A stretch of DNA of 64,000 nucleotides. Origin: DASXAI01 sp963728985 (GTDB lineage Bacteria; Actinomycetota; Acidimicrobiia; Acidimicrobiales; Ilumatobacteraceae). The translations under genes and the position numbers were made by a program. The notes below the pieces were generated by a model. The model did no database searches. It was not told the DNA's origin and saw nothing but the letters and a program-made list of their open reading frames with translations. Below, piece after piece: positions 6,854 through 15,545 of the stretch (positions within the stretch are counted from its first letter, which is position 1; each line of letters starts with the position of its first letter). The stretch is from assembly GCA_963728985.1 (NCBI GenBank), contig CAVSME010000007.1:186001-250000 (forward strand), written 5' to 3'.

Positions 6854-7975
6854 TTACGGAAGGTCGGGGCTGAGGTCGTAGGTGGGCCAGGCGCCGACGG
6901 TGGCCAGCGCTTGGCTCATGACCCGGTAGAGCACCGTGCCGTGGTCGCCGAAGTTGCCGTTGGTGGTGATGGCCCACGTCATCCCGTCGGCCTGGTGCAC
7001 GACCATGTCGCGCGTCCCCGCCAGCGAGCCGGTGTGCCCGTACGTGCCCTCGCCGAAGAGGCGCACCCCGAGACCCCAGCTACCCGGCCCCGGCGCCAGC
7101 AGGGCCGCATACGTCTGGGGGTCGAGCAGGTGCTCGCCCACCTTGGCCGGGTCGAGGCCGTCGACCACCCGCACCAGATCGATCGGCGTACCGATCAGGC
7201 CACCGGCGCCGAGGAGCGACTCCATGAACCAGCCGACGCCCGGCGACGACGGGTCGCCGGTGAGGCTGGCCACCTCGCCGGGCTGGCGCCCCGCCGTCTG
7301 ACCCACGACCACGTCGTGCACGTCGCGCTGGTCGAGCACGTGCTCCTCCAGCGCCTGCGCGTACGGCTCCCCCGTCACCGCTTCCACCACCAGGCTGAGC
7401 ACGCAGAAGTTCATGTTCACGTACGAGAACCCTTGGCCGGGCTGGCCGACGAGCCGCCGGGTCACCACCCAGCGGGCAGCGTCGGCACAGCTCTGCGGAG
7501 CCTGGCCGCCCTCGTTGAAGAACACATCGGGCGACGCCGGCAGACCCGACGTGTGGTGCAGCAGATCGGCCACGGTGACCTGCAGCAGTCGGGGGTCGGC
7601 GTCGGGCGGCAACGGCACCGTGGCGGCGATGAGCGGGAACGCCGGCGCGTCCAGGGCCAGCCGGCCCGACTGGACGAGGTCGAGCACGGCGGCGGCGGTG
7701 AGGACCTTGCTGGTGCTGGCGTAGCGGAAGCGGGAGTCGACCCGCACCGGCTCCCCGGTCGCGGGATCGGCGGTGCCGTAGGCGCGGGCGTAGACGATGC
7801 GGCCGTCCTGGGCCACCGCCACCGATGCGCCGGGGACGCCGTACGCGCGCAGGAACCGGTCGATCACGGCGTCGAAGCCGGCCAGCGGATCGGCCCCGGC
7901 GGTGGTCGGCGCCACCGGCGCCACCGACGGATCGGGATCGGCGGGCCGCCCGACCACGTAGCCGGCGACGTCCAC
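6854..7975 (-). CDS. Serine hydrolase / class C beta-lactamase-like domain (3' half of a frameshifted gene)
   Basis: This frame encodes a full penicillin-binding-protein-like serine hydrolase (beta-lactamase class C fold): active-site STSK (residues 87-90 from GTG 7975), a YVN motif in FSYVNMNF, and a late HTG in YGHTGSLAG standing in for KTG. Such secreted enzymes act as D,D-peptidases, esterases or beta-lactamases; the substrate cannot be told. It has no signal peptide of its own. The frame stays open upstream and encodes the end of a repeat domain (LSAWADARTDLTVDVAGYVVG) whose beginning lies in the other frame at 8024-9281. The two halves were therefore one gene, broken by a 1-nt shift near 8018-8032. 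Confidence 0.75.
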   Translation of the reverse strand: MDVAGYVVGRPADPDPSVAPVAPTTAGADPLAGFDAVIDRFLRAYGVPGASVAVAQDGRIVYARAYGTADPATGEPVRVDSRFRYASTSKVLTAAAVLDLVQSGRLALDAPAFPLIAATVPLPPDADPRLLQVTVADLLHHTSGLPASPDVFFNEGGQAPQSCADAARWVVTRRLVGQPGQGFSYVNMNFCVLSLVVEAVTGEPYAQALEEHVLDQRDVHDVVVGQTAGRQPGEVASLTGDPSSPGVGWFMESLLGAGGLIGTPIDLVRVVDGLDPAKVGEHLLDPQTYAALLAPGPGSWGLGVRLFGEGTYGHTGSLAGTRDMVVHQADGMTWAITTNGNFGDHGTVLYRVMSQALATVGAWPTYDLSPDLP

Positions 7976-8023
7976 GGTGAGATCGGTGCGGGCGTCGGCC
8001 CAGGCCGACAGGGTGCCGCGCTC

Positions 8024-9281
8024 GGCCGAGCCGCAGCCACGCCGAGGTCGTGGTGGGGTGGCCGTCGGCGCGCACGTGCAGGGTGGCGGACTCGGGGCGG
8101 GCGGTACCGCCCGGATAGACGGCGACGCTGCCGCTGGCTACGGGCCCGGTGGCGCTCACCCGGCCCAACGCCACCTGGGCGCCGAATGGAGGCAGGCCGC
8201 CGCGGGCGCCGATGGTGAGGTCGCGCCGGAGGCGGACGTCGAGGGGGCCGCCGTCCGTGGTGGCGGTGTCGACCACGCGCGCCGCCGCCAAGGGCACGAA
8301 AAGGCCGTCGGTGGTGACCGGCGCTGTCTCGTCGGTGATCCAGGCGAGCACGTCAACGCTCACGTGGGCCGGGGCCGACGACTGGATCGACACCTTGCCG
8401 GTCTCGCCCAGCGCCACCAGAGCGAGGTTCGAGGTGGTCCAACCGGGCGCCGGCAGCGTCACCGCCGGCGCACCGGTCGGGGGGTTCCCGGTCGACCACG
8501 CCTCCACCGTGCCGGGGGCGCCGGCGTCGCTGGCGGTGATCTGCACGAGCAGGGCCGCGGCGCCGGTCGCCGGCACCCCGGTGTCACCGGCCAAGGGCAG
8601 CTCGACGGCACCGGTGCCGATCGTGGTGTCGAGCACGCGGCTCGGTGTCACCGTGACGAAGCGGCCCTCGGCGGCGCCGGCGACGCTCGGCAGGAACCAC
8701 CCCTCGATCGACATGGCCACGTCGGCGTCGACCGTCGAGGTGAGGGCGACGTCACCGGCGGCATCCACCGGCACGATCACGAAGCCGGAGCCGCTGTCGC
8801 CGGGGCCGGCCACATCCACCGTGGCCGCGGCCGATGCAGGGCCGCCCGGTGTCGCCACCGTGACCTGGCCGGCCCCGGTCGCACCGGTCACCGTCACGCT
8901 GACGGCCACGGCGCTGACGCCGCCCGCCGGGATGGCGGCCTGGCCGAGGACGGCGACCGCCACCGTCGCACCGGCGATGAGGTGCTGGGTCGAGACGGTG
9001 AGGGCGGACGCCACCACCACCTTGCTGGCGCCGCCGGGGACGACAGGGTCCGGCTCCAGTGTGCTGGGGATGGCGCGGGTCGTAGGCGTGACCGCCGTGG
9101 GCGGCGGCAGCTCGATGGGGGCGGCGTCCTCCTGGCCGTGGACCGGAGCCGGCGCGTCGGCTGAGGCCCGCTGCCCGCGCTCGCGCACGGCGACGATCCC
9201 GCCGGTCACGAGGAGCAGCGGGACCAGCAGCACCACCGCACGGCGGCGGTAGTAGGTGAGGCGGGAGCGGCGTCGGGGCAT
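8024..9281 (-). CDS. Secreted repeat-domain protein (5' half of the frameshifted hydrolase gene)
   Basis: From ATG 9281 (MPRRRSRLTYYRRR) comes a signal anchor VVLLVPLLLVTGGIVAV, a Pro/Thr linker and two to three beta-rich repeats. The repeats carry the signatures TPSRVLDT and AAARVVDT and end in VSVDVLAWITDE. Repeats of this form decorate secreted proteins of Acidimicrobiia and relatives. The second repeat stops making sense after SAWLRLG near 8030; the open frame then runs out of phase to 7080. Its missing end is encoded in the +1 frame and leads into the serine hydrolase domain. The joined length 6854-9281 is 3n+1, consistent with one extra base. Confidence 0.65.
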
Positions 9282-9328
9282 GGTGAGGCAGAGGCCCCAG
9301 CGCTCCGCCCTCGGCGAGCGAGACGGTA

Positions 9329-11062
9329 CTAGACGCGCAACGGGTCCACTTCCACGCGCAGACGCCCCGGCGGCCGGGGCGTGCCGGCCAACGCCGCGCA
9401 CAACGTGGCGTGGTCGGGCGCTCGTAGCAGCCAGGCCCCGTCAGCCGGGCCGAGGGTCTCGACGCCGGCGGGCCGGCCGAGGGCAGCGACGAAGGCGTCT
9501 CCCGCCGCCCCCGAGACCCGAGCCAGCGCGGCGGCCGGCGGGAAGCGCAGCATCTCGCGGCGGGGCCACTCGGTGGCGGCCAGCCGGCCGGGATCGGCGT
9601 GGAGGACGGCGTCGAGCACCTCGTGATGGGGCAGGCGCGTCTGCACGAGCAGCCGGCCGCCGCCAGCGCGCCCGCCCGTCAGCCGCCCGGCGCGCGCCAG
9701 CAGCGCCAGCGCCTGCTCGGCGGCCCGGAACCGCGGGGCCAGCAGCTCCTGGTCGAGGTCCAGGAAGGCCACCACGTCGGCCGCGGTGACCTGGTGGAGC
9801 ACCGCTTCGGTGCCGATGTGGACCCGGGCGTCGGGCAAGGCCTTCCCGGCGGTGGCGGTGGTGACGGCGACCACGGGCGTGCCCGCCAGCGCCTCCAGCT
9901 CCTCGCGGACGCGGCTGACCCCCGGGCGCACCACCTTCATCCTTGACGCGCCGCAATGGAGGCACACGACCGGTCGGCGGGCGTCGCAGCGGCGGCAGTG
10001 GAGCCGCTCGCTGTCGTCCTGCTCCACCGCCGCCTGGCACCGCTCGCACCGGGCCAGCTCGCCGCAGGCCAGGCAGGCCAGCAGCCGGGCCCGGCCGAGC
10101 GCGTTCAGCACGCACACGACGCGCGCCCCGCTGCGCAGGTGGCGCACGAGCGCCTCGGAGATCAGCGTCGGCCGGGTGGGATCGTCGTGGCGGCCGTCGA
10201 CGATCTCCAGGAGTGGCCAGCCGGCGCGCTCGGCGTTGCGGCTCGGTGCCGACAGCGGCCCCCAGGCCAGCGCTTCGAGCGAGGGCGCCGGCGAGGCCAG
10301 GACGCAGGGCACGCCCGCCCGCCGGGCCCGCTCGGCGGCCACGTCCCGGGCGTGCCAGGTGGGCGCCCGCTCCTCCTGCAGCGCCTCGTCGTGCTCGTCG
10401 ATCACCAGCACGGCGGCCAGGTCGCCGACCGGTGCCCACGCCGCGGCGCGGGCCCCGATCACCGTCGCGCCGGCGGCCCCCAGCGCCCAGTCCCGGGGAT
10501 GGAGGGCGACGGCGAGCCCGGCCCGCCGCAGGCGAGCGGCCAGGAGGCGGCCGCCGGCGATCGACGGCGTCACCACGAGGGCCGGACCCTCCCGGGCGGC
10601 GGCCAGCGCCAGCTCAAGCACGTCGGCGGCGGGCGGGACGCGCACGACGGCTCGCGGCGCGGAGAAGGCGGTGGCCAGGCGGGCGTCGAGGGCGGCCGGG
10701 ACGGGGCCGGAGCGGGATCGGGCGGGCAACCCCGCGACGGACACGGGAGGCGAGGCGACCCGGAGAAGGGCGGTGACGGGCCCGGCCCACCGCCAGGCCG
10801 CCCACTCGGCCAGCTCCAGGACGGCCGGCGCCGGCCCCCAGCCGGTGACCTTGGCGATCGCCTTGAGCTCGACACCGGGTGGAGCGTCGGCGCCCACGGC
10901 CACGACCCAGCCCCCCACTCGCCGCCCGGCCAGCGGCACCCGCACCAGGGTCCCGACGCGCACCTGGTCCCGGAGGTGCTCCGGGACCAGGTAGTCGAAC
11001 GTCTTGGCCAACCCCCGGACGTCGGGGATGACTCGAGCTACAACCAAGCCGTCACAGGCCAA
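9329..11062 (-). CDS. priA: Replication restart protein PriA, helicase-deficient actinobacterial type
   Basis: A 577-residue PriA homologue. It keeps the N-terminal DNA-binding domain (FDYLVPEHLRDQVRVGTLVRVPL, RRVGGWVV), a Walker-B-like IDEHDEALQEE, and the zinc-binding cysteines CLAC, CERC, CRRC and CLHC. The P-loop region (GVTGSGKT in helicase-active PriA) is replaced by VRVPPAADVLELALAAAREG, so ATP-driven unwinding is unlikely. This loss is known for actinobacterial PriA. It overlaps the metK stop by 11 nt if TTG 11062 is the start; TTG 11047 (VVARVIPDVRG) is an equally good start. It normally precedes def; here a hydrolase gene intervenes. Confidence 0.9.
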   Translation of the reverse strand: MACDGLVVARVIPDVRGLAKTFDYLVPEHLRDQVRVGTLVRVPLAGRRVGGWVVAVGADAPPGVELKAIAKVTGWGPAPAVLELAEWAAWRWAGPVTALLRVASPPVSVAGLPARSRSGPVPAALDARLATAFSAPRAVVRVPPAADVLELALAAAREGPALVVTPSIAGGRLLAARLRRAGLAVALHPRDWALGAAGATVIGARAAAWAPVGDLAAVLVIDEHDEALQEERAPTWHARDVAAERARRAGVPCVLASPAPSLEALAWGPLSAPSRNAERAGWPLLEIVDGRHDDPTRPTLISEALVRHLRSGARVVCVLNALGRARLLACLACGELARCERCQAAVEQDDSERLHCRRCDARRPVVCLHCGASRMKVVRPGVSRVREELEALAGTPVVAVTTATAGKALPDARVHIGTEAVLHQVTAADVVAFLDLDQELLAPRFRAAEQALALLARAGRLTGGRAGGGRLLVQTRLPHHEVLDAVLHADPGRLAATEWPRREMLRFPPAAALARVSGAAGDAFVAALGRPAGVETLGPADGAWLLRAPDHATLCAALAGTPRPPGRLRVEVDPLRV

Positions 11063-12248
11063 GCGCCGACTTGAGCTCGTCGAGCTTGCCCAGCTGCTCC
11101 CACGTGAACTCAGGGAGCTCCCGACCGAAGTGGCCGTAGGCGGCGGTCTTGCGGTACTTCGGCTTCAGCAGGTCGAGCTGCTCGATGATGGCCCGGGGGC
11201 GCAGGTCGAACACGTCCTGCACGGCCTTCTCGATGGCCTCGTCGTCGATGGTGCTGGTGCCGAACGTCTCGATCATCAGCGACACCGGCTTGGCCACGCC
11301 GATGGCGTAGGCCACCTGCACCTCGCAGCGGCTGGCGGCACCGGAGGCGACGACGTGCTTGGCCACCCAGCGGGCGGCGTAGGCGGCGGAACGGTCCACC
11401 TTCGACGGATCCTTGCCGCTGAAGGCGCCGCCGCCGTGGCGGGCCATGCCCCCGTAGCTGTCAACGATGATCTTGCGGCCGGTGAGCCCGGTGTCGGCGT
11501 GGGGACCGCCCAGCTCGAACGTGCCCGTCGGGTTGACGTACACCTCGTAGTCGTCGTCGGCGAACTGGGCCGGCACGACCGGGCGGATCACCTGCTCGAT
11601 GAGGTCGGGGCGGATCTGCGTGTCGCGTTCGACGCCGGGGGCGTGCTGGGTGGAGATCAGCACCGTGCGCAGGCGGACGGGCGAGTTGTCCTCGTAGTCG
11701 AAGGTGACCTGGGTCTTGCCGTCCGGCCGCAGGTACGGGAGCTCACCGGTCTTGCGCACCTCGGCCAGGCGCTCGGCCATGCGATGGGCCAGCCAGATCG
11801 GGATCGGCATGAGGGTGTCGGTCTCGTTGCAGGCGTAGCCGAACATCATCCCCTGGTCGCCGGCCCCCTGGGCGTTGTACAGGTCCTCCCCCGACTTGCC
11901 GGACCGCACCTCCTCCGAGCTGTTCACGCCCTGGCCGATGTTCGGCGACTGCTCGTCGATCGACACGATGACACCGCAGGTGTTGCCGTCGAAGCCGAAG
12001 GCCTCCCGGTCGTAGCCGATGCCCTTGATGGTCTCGCGAGCCAGACGGGGGATGTCGACGTAGGCGCTGGTGGTGATCTCGCCGGCCACCACGCACAGGC
12101 CGGTGGTGAGCAGCGTCTCGCAGGCCACCCGGCCGTTCGGGTCGCTGGCGATGATGGCGTCGAGGACGGCGTCCGAGACCTGGTCGGCGATCTTGTCGGG
12201 ATGGCCCTCGGTGACCGACTCCGAGGTGAAGGTCCAACGCCGGCTCAT
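11052..12248 (-). CDS. metK: S-adenosylmethionine synthetase
   Basis: Makes S-adenosylmethionine from ATP and methionine. The 398-residue protein begins MSRRWTFTSESVTEGHPDK, with the conserved GHPDK ATP-site motif, then GAGDQGMMFGYA and GGGAFSGKDPSKVDRSAAY. ATG 12248 overlaps the coaBC stop (ATGA) and has AGGAG 5 nt upstream. The order rpoZ-coaBC-metK-priA is standard for actinobacteria. Confidence 0.98.
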   Translation of the reverse strand: MSRRWTFTSESVTEGHPDKIADQVSDAVLDAIIASDPNGRVACETLLTTGLCVVAGEITTSAYVDIPRLARETIKGIGYDREAFGFDGNTCGVIVSIDEQSPNIGQGVNSSEEVRSGKSGEDLYNAQGAGDQGMMFGYACNETDTLMPIPIWLAHRMAERLAEVRKTGELPYLRPDGKTQVTFDYEDNSPVRLRTVLISTQHAPGVERDTQIRPDLIEQVIRPVVPAQFADDDYEVYVNPTGTFELGGPHADTGLTGRKIIVDSYGGMARHGGGAFSGKDPSKVDRSAAYAARWVAKHVVASGAASRCEVQVAYAIGVAKPVSLMIETFGTSTIDDEAIEKAVQDVFDLRPRAIIEQLDLLKPKYRKTAAYGHFGRELPEFTWEQLGKLDELKSALGL

Positions 12249-13465
12249 GCATGCTCCTGTTCGGTGGGATCGATCAAAACTCGGCGCCTGGCGACCACGG
12301 CGTCGAGCACGACACGGGCGATGGCCCGCTTGTCGGTGAGTGGCACATTGTGCACGAGCCCGTCGGCCGACACGATGGTGACGGCGTTGGTGTCGTGCTG
12401 GAAGCCAGCCTGCGGCGCGGAGACGTCGTTGGCCACGATGAGGTCGAGGCCCTTGCGGGTCAGCTTGCCGGTGGCGTTGGCCACCACGTCGTCGGTCTCG
12501 GCGGCGAATCCGACGATGACCTGGCCCGGCCGCTTGGCCCGGCCCAGCCCGGCGAGGATGTCCGTCGTGGGCTCCAGCTCCACCGTGGGCACCCCGGCGT
12601 CCTTCTTGATCTTGCCCGCCGCCGGGACCACGGGGCGGAAGTCGGCCACGGCGGCCGCCATGACCACGACGTCGGCGTCGGCGTGCCGGCCCACGGCCGC
12701 CTCCATCTGCGCCGCTGTCTCGACCGCGACGACGGCCGCGCCGGGGGGTGGCTCCCGCTCGACGGTGGTGACCAGCACCACGTCGGCGCCCCGGGAGACG
12801 GCTTCGGCGGCGATGGCGTAGCCCTGCTTGCCCGACGAGCGGTTGGCCACCACTCGCACGGCGTCGATCGGCTCGCGGGTGCCCCCGGCGGTGACGAGGA
12901 CGCGCACGCCCTTGAGATCGAGGGGGCCGAGCACCGCTTCGGCGGCGGCCACGATGACCGCGGGGCTGGCCAGGCGGCCCGACCCCTGGTCGCCGCCGGC
13001 CAGCCGGCCCACCTCGGGCTCGACCACGTGGACGCCTCGGCGGCGCAGGGTGGCCAGGTTCTCCTGGACGGCGGCGTGCTCCCACATCTCGGTGTGCATC
13101 GCCGGGCAGACCACGACCGGGGCGCGGGTGGCCAGCAGCGTGGCCGTCAGCAGATCGGCGGAGATGCCGGCGGCGTAGGTGCCGATGAGGCGGGCGGTGG
13201 CCGGCGCGACCAGCACGAGGTCGGCGCCCTGGCCGAGGCGGGTGTGCGGGATGGGGTTGGCGTCGTCGAACAGCGACGTGTGCACCGGCTCGGAGGCCAG
13301 CGCATCGAACGTGGTGCGCCCGACGAAGCGCAGCGCCCCCGCCGTCATGACGGGGGCGACGTGGGCACCGGCATCGACCAGGCGGCGGCAGACCTCGATG
13401 GCCTTGTAGGCGGCGATCCCGCCGGTGACCCCGAGGACGATGCGGCGCCCGGCCAGCACCGTCAT
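12245..13465 (-). CDS. coaBC: Bifunctional phosphopantothenoylcysteine decarboxylase / phosphopantothenate-cysteine ligase
   Basis: Two coenzyme A steps in one 406-residue protein. The N-terminal flavoprotein CoaC domain has RRIVLGVTGGIAAYK, the PAMHTEMWEH segment (active-site His/Met region) and a substrate-recognition clamp GRLASG-like stretch. The C-terminal CoaB domain starts near VRVLVTAGGTREPIDAVRV, with RSSGKQGYAIA, AAAVADFRP and KIKK motifs. ATG 13465 lies 10 nt after the rpoZ stop and the 3' end overlaps metK. Confidence 0.96.
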   Translation of the reverse strand: MTVLAGRRIVLGVTGGIAAYKAIEVCRRLVDAGAHVAPVMTAGALRFVGRTTFDALASEPVHTSLFDDANPIPHTRLGQGADLVLVAPATARLIGTYAAGISADLLTATLLATRAPVVVCPAMHTEMWEHAAVQENLATLRRRGVHVVEPEVGRLAGGDQGSGRLASPAVIVAAAEAVLGPLDLKGVRVLVTAGGTREPIDAVRVVANRSSGKQGYAIAAEAVSRGADVVLVTTVEREPPPGAAVVAVETAAQMEAAVGRHADADVVVMAAAVADFRPVVPAAGKIKKDAGVPTVELEPTTDILAGLGRAKRPGQVIVGFAAETDDVVANATGKLTRKGLDLIVANDVSAPQAGFQHDTNAVTIVSADGLVHNVPLTDKRAIARVVLDAVVARRRVLIDPTEQEHA

Positions 13466-13475
13466 CCGGACCGCC

Positions 13476-13811
13476 CTACTCGCCCTCGCCGGAGGGGGCG
13501 GGCTCGCCACCCTCGATGACCGCCAGCTCCACCTCCACCTCGACCTCGCCGTCGACCTCACCCTCGATGCGGTCGTAGGCGATCTTGTCGGCGGCGATCT
13601 CCTCGAAGCCGATCGACAGGGGCTTGCGAGCCACCGAGGTGACCTGCGGGGGCACCATCGTGCCCAGGCTGTCACCGAGGTGGTTGAAGTACGAGTTGAT
13701 CTGCCGGGCCCGGCGAGCAGCCAGTGTGACCAGGGCAAACTTGGAATCCACCCGGCCGAGGAGCTCCTCGATGGGCGGGTTCATCATCGTGTCGTGGGCA
13801 GCACGCGCCAT
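13476..13811 (-). CDS. rpoZ: RNA polymerase omega subunit
   Basis: A 111-residue omega subunit. It contains NPPIEELLGRVDSKFALVTL and ARRARQIN, the conserved omega core that cradles the beta-prime C-terminus and aids assembly, then an acidic C-terminal tail (EGEVDGEVEVEVELAV) usual in actinobacteria. ATG 13811 is chosen for the GAGGAG Shine-Dalgarno 6 nt upstream; in-frame codons further upstream lie in a repeat. Confidence 0.93.
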   Translation of the reverse strand: MARAAHDTMMNPPIEELLGRVDSKFALVTLAARRARQINSYFNHLGDSLGTMVPPQVTSVARKPLSIGFEEIAADKIAYDRIEGEVDGEVEVEVELAVIEGGEPAPSGEGE

Positions 13812-13875
13812 GGTCAGCTCCTCGCAGGACGGCCGAGGAAGGATAGCAGCGCAGGTCAGTCGACGTTGGGCATGC

Positions 13876-13958
13876 GTGCCGCCGCAGTGCGGCGGCGGGG
13901 CGGCTAGCCGCGGCATTGTCCGAGCACAGCGAGTCGGCGCCGGAGAGGCGCGGCATCA
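13876..13958 (-). repeat. Dispersed 3'-end repeat, copy 1
   Basis: On the minus strand the element begins at the gmk stop (TGATGCC), contains CTCGCTGTGCTCGGACAAT (complement at 13915-13933) and ends in a 9-bp GC-rich hairpin (13878-13896). A second copy with the same parts in the same order lies at 50738-50805, again starting at the stop codon of an unrelated gene. It also separates gmk from rpoZ. Confidence 0.7.
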
Positions 13959-14555
13959 GATGCGGCGCCGTGATCGTTCGGTCCCGATGATGGCGACCAG
14001 CTCGTCGACCGTCCGTTCGAGGTGGTCGTTGACCACCACGTAGTCCGAGATGGCCTTGCCCACGGGCTCCTCGTCCTCGGCCTTGCGCAGCCGGGCGGCC
14101 ACCTTGTCGTCGGCGTCACCCCGCTCCCGGAGGCGCCGCTCCTGCTCCTCCCGGGATGGCGGCAGGACGAAGATGAGCAGCGCTTCGGGGTGCCGGCTAC
14201 GGATTTGCTGGGCCCCGTCGACCTCGATCTCGAGCACGACATCGCAGCCGGCGGGGGCCGACGGCACCGGCGTGCCGTAGTAGCTGCCCAGGAAGTCGGT
14301 CCACTCCAGGAAGCCGCCGTCGGCGATGCGCGCCTCGAAGGCGTCCTTGGTGGTGAACACGTAGGCATCGGCGGGCTCCCCCGCCCGGTGCTCCCGGGTG
14401 GTCCAGGAGCGGCTGAGCCAGAGGCTGCTATCCCGCTCGAGCAGGGCGTCGACGATCGTCCCCTTGCCGACCCCACCGGGACCGGAGATGACGATGATCA
14501 GGGCGTCAGCCGAGCTGTTCGAGCAGCGACTGGCGTTGCTGCGGTCCGAGGCCAC
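13956..14555 (-). CDS. gmk: Guanylate kinase
   Basis: Phosphorylates GMP to GDP. P-loop GPGGVGKGT at residues 25-33, then SRSWTTREHRAGE (GMP-binding), GTPVPSAPAG and VVLEIEVDGAQQIR. The 199-residue length fits if translation starts at ATG 14555, which lies 50 nt inside mihF. No ATG, GTG or TTG exists between the mihF stop and the P-loop, so the N-terminal extension MASDRSNASRCSNSSADA is encoded in the mihF overlap. Confidence 0.95.
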   Translation of the reverse strand: MASDRSNASRCSNSSADALIIVISGPGGVGKGTIVDALLERDSSLWLSRSWTTREHRAGEPADAYVFTTKDAFEARIADGGFLEWTDFLGSYYGTPVPSAPAGCDVVLEIEVDGAQQIRSRHPEALLIFVLPPSREEQERRLRERGDADDKVAARLRKAEDEEPVGKAISDYVVVNDHLERTVDELVAIIGTERSRRRI

Positions 14556-14820
14556 GCACGCGCCGGCTCTCGGAGATGCCGATGTCTTCCATGATGCGCC
14601 GAGCCTTCACCTTGCCCACGCCGGGCAGCGACTCGAGCAGCGCCACCACCTTCAGCTTGCCGATGACATCGCTGCTGTCGGCCTTGCCCAGCGCGTCGGA
14701 GAGGGTGACGGACCCCATCTTGAGCTTCTCCTTCAGCTCGGCGCGAGCGGCGCGGGCCTCGGCAGCCTTCTGCAGCGCCGCGGCCCGCTGTTCCGGAGTG
14801 AGAGCAGGAGGGTTAGCCAT
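14506..14820 (-). CDS. mihF: Actinobacterial integration host factor
   Basis: A 104-residue nucleoid protein binding DNA through a helix-two-turn-helix region. The recognisable core is LKMGSVTLSDALGKADSS, LKVVALLESLPGVGKVKARRIME and ISESRRVRGLGPQQR, with the GVGKVKA DNA-binding turn at about residues 66-72. It sits directly before gmk, its conserved position in actinobacteria. ATG 14820 is the start of a leaderless transcript (TAGGGT 7 nt upstream). Confidence 0.94.
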   Translation of the reverse strand: MANPPALTPEQRAAALQKAAEARAARAELKEKLKMGSVTLSDALGKADSSDVIGKLKVVALLESLPGVGKVKARRIMEDIGISESRRVRGLGPQQRQSLLEQLG

Positions 14821-14827
14821 GTTCGGC

Positions 14828-14833
14828 ACCCTA
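14828..14833 (-). promoter_or_regulatory. -10 box of mihF (leaderless)
   Basis: TAGGGT on the minus strand, 7 nt before the mihF ATG. It separates the mihF-gmk-rpoZ-coaBC-metK-priA transcript from the upstream pyr operon. Confidence 0.5.
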
Positions 14834-14870
14834 GCGCGGGCCCTCCCGCCCACTGGGGCATGGTGGCTGG

Positions 14871-15545
14871 TCAGACGTCTCGCGCCAGCGCGGCGGCGGC
14901 CACCGCGGGGTCGGCGGCGGCGGTCACGGCCCGCCCGATCACGAGGATGTCGGCCCCCGCGTCGATGGCGGCGCGGGGTGTCGCCGGCGCCGCCTGATCG
15001 TGGGCGGGGACACCCTCGGGGCGGATCCCGGGCACCACTGCGAGGAGGCGCGGGGCGAGCCGCTTGACGGCGCGCACATCGGCGGCCGAGCACACGACAC
15101 CCGCGCACCCCGCTTCGACAGCGGCGGCGACGCGCTCGTCGAGCACGGCCGGCGGCCGGCGGCCTTCGCTCGTGAGGATCGTGACGGCCAACGCCCGCGG
15201 CGCCGGCACGCCGGCCGCCTCGGCTCCTTCGGCCAGACCCTCGACGCCGGCGCGCAGCATCACCTCGCCACCGGATGCGTGCAGTGTCAACAGATCGGCG
15301 CCGAGCGAGCCGAGCACGCGTGCCGCGGCGCGCACCGTGTTCGGTATGTCGTGCAACTTGACGTCGCAGAACACCGAGTAGTCGAGCGACCGCATCGTGC
15401 CGATCGCCTCGGGTCCCGCCGCGCTGTAGAGCTCGAGACCGATCTTGGCGATGCCGAACCACGGCCGCAGCAGGCGCGCCAGGCGCACCGCTTCGACGAG
15501 GTCGTCGACGTCGAGCGCGAGTGCGAGACGGTCACGGGGTTCCAT
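14871..15545 (-). CDS. pyrF: Orotidine 5'-phosphate decarboxylase
   Basis: Last step of UMP synthesis. The 224-residue protein has RLALALDVDD at the start, IAKIGLELY, and the catalytic loop DVKLHDIPNTV (61-71) with the Asp-Lys-Asp array. The late GADILVIGRAVT is the phosphate-binding end. ATG 15545 follows GGAGGAG at 3 nt and overlaps pyrD by 14 nt. It is the last gene of the pyr operon. Confidence 0.95.
   Translation of the reverse strand: MEPRDRLALALDVDDLVEAVRLARLLRPWFGIAKIGLELYSAAGPEAIGTMRSLDYSVFCDVKLHDIPNTVRAAARVLGSLGADLLTLHASGGEVMLRAGVEGLAEGAEAAGVPAPRALAVTILTSEGRRPPAVLDERVAAAVEAGCAGVVCSAADVRAVKRLAPRLLAVVPGIRPEGVPAHDQAAPATPRAAIDAGADILVIGRAVTAAADPAVAAAALARDV

Noticed and set aside
14506..15462. 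mihF as a longer protein with an Arg-rich N-terminal extension
   Set aside because: The extension is antiphase to pyrF, and ATG 14820 has a -10 box at leaderless spacing.
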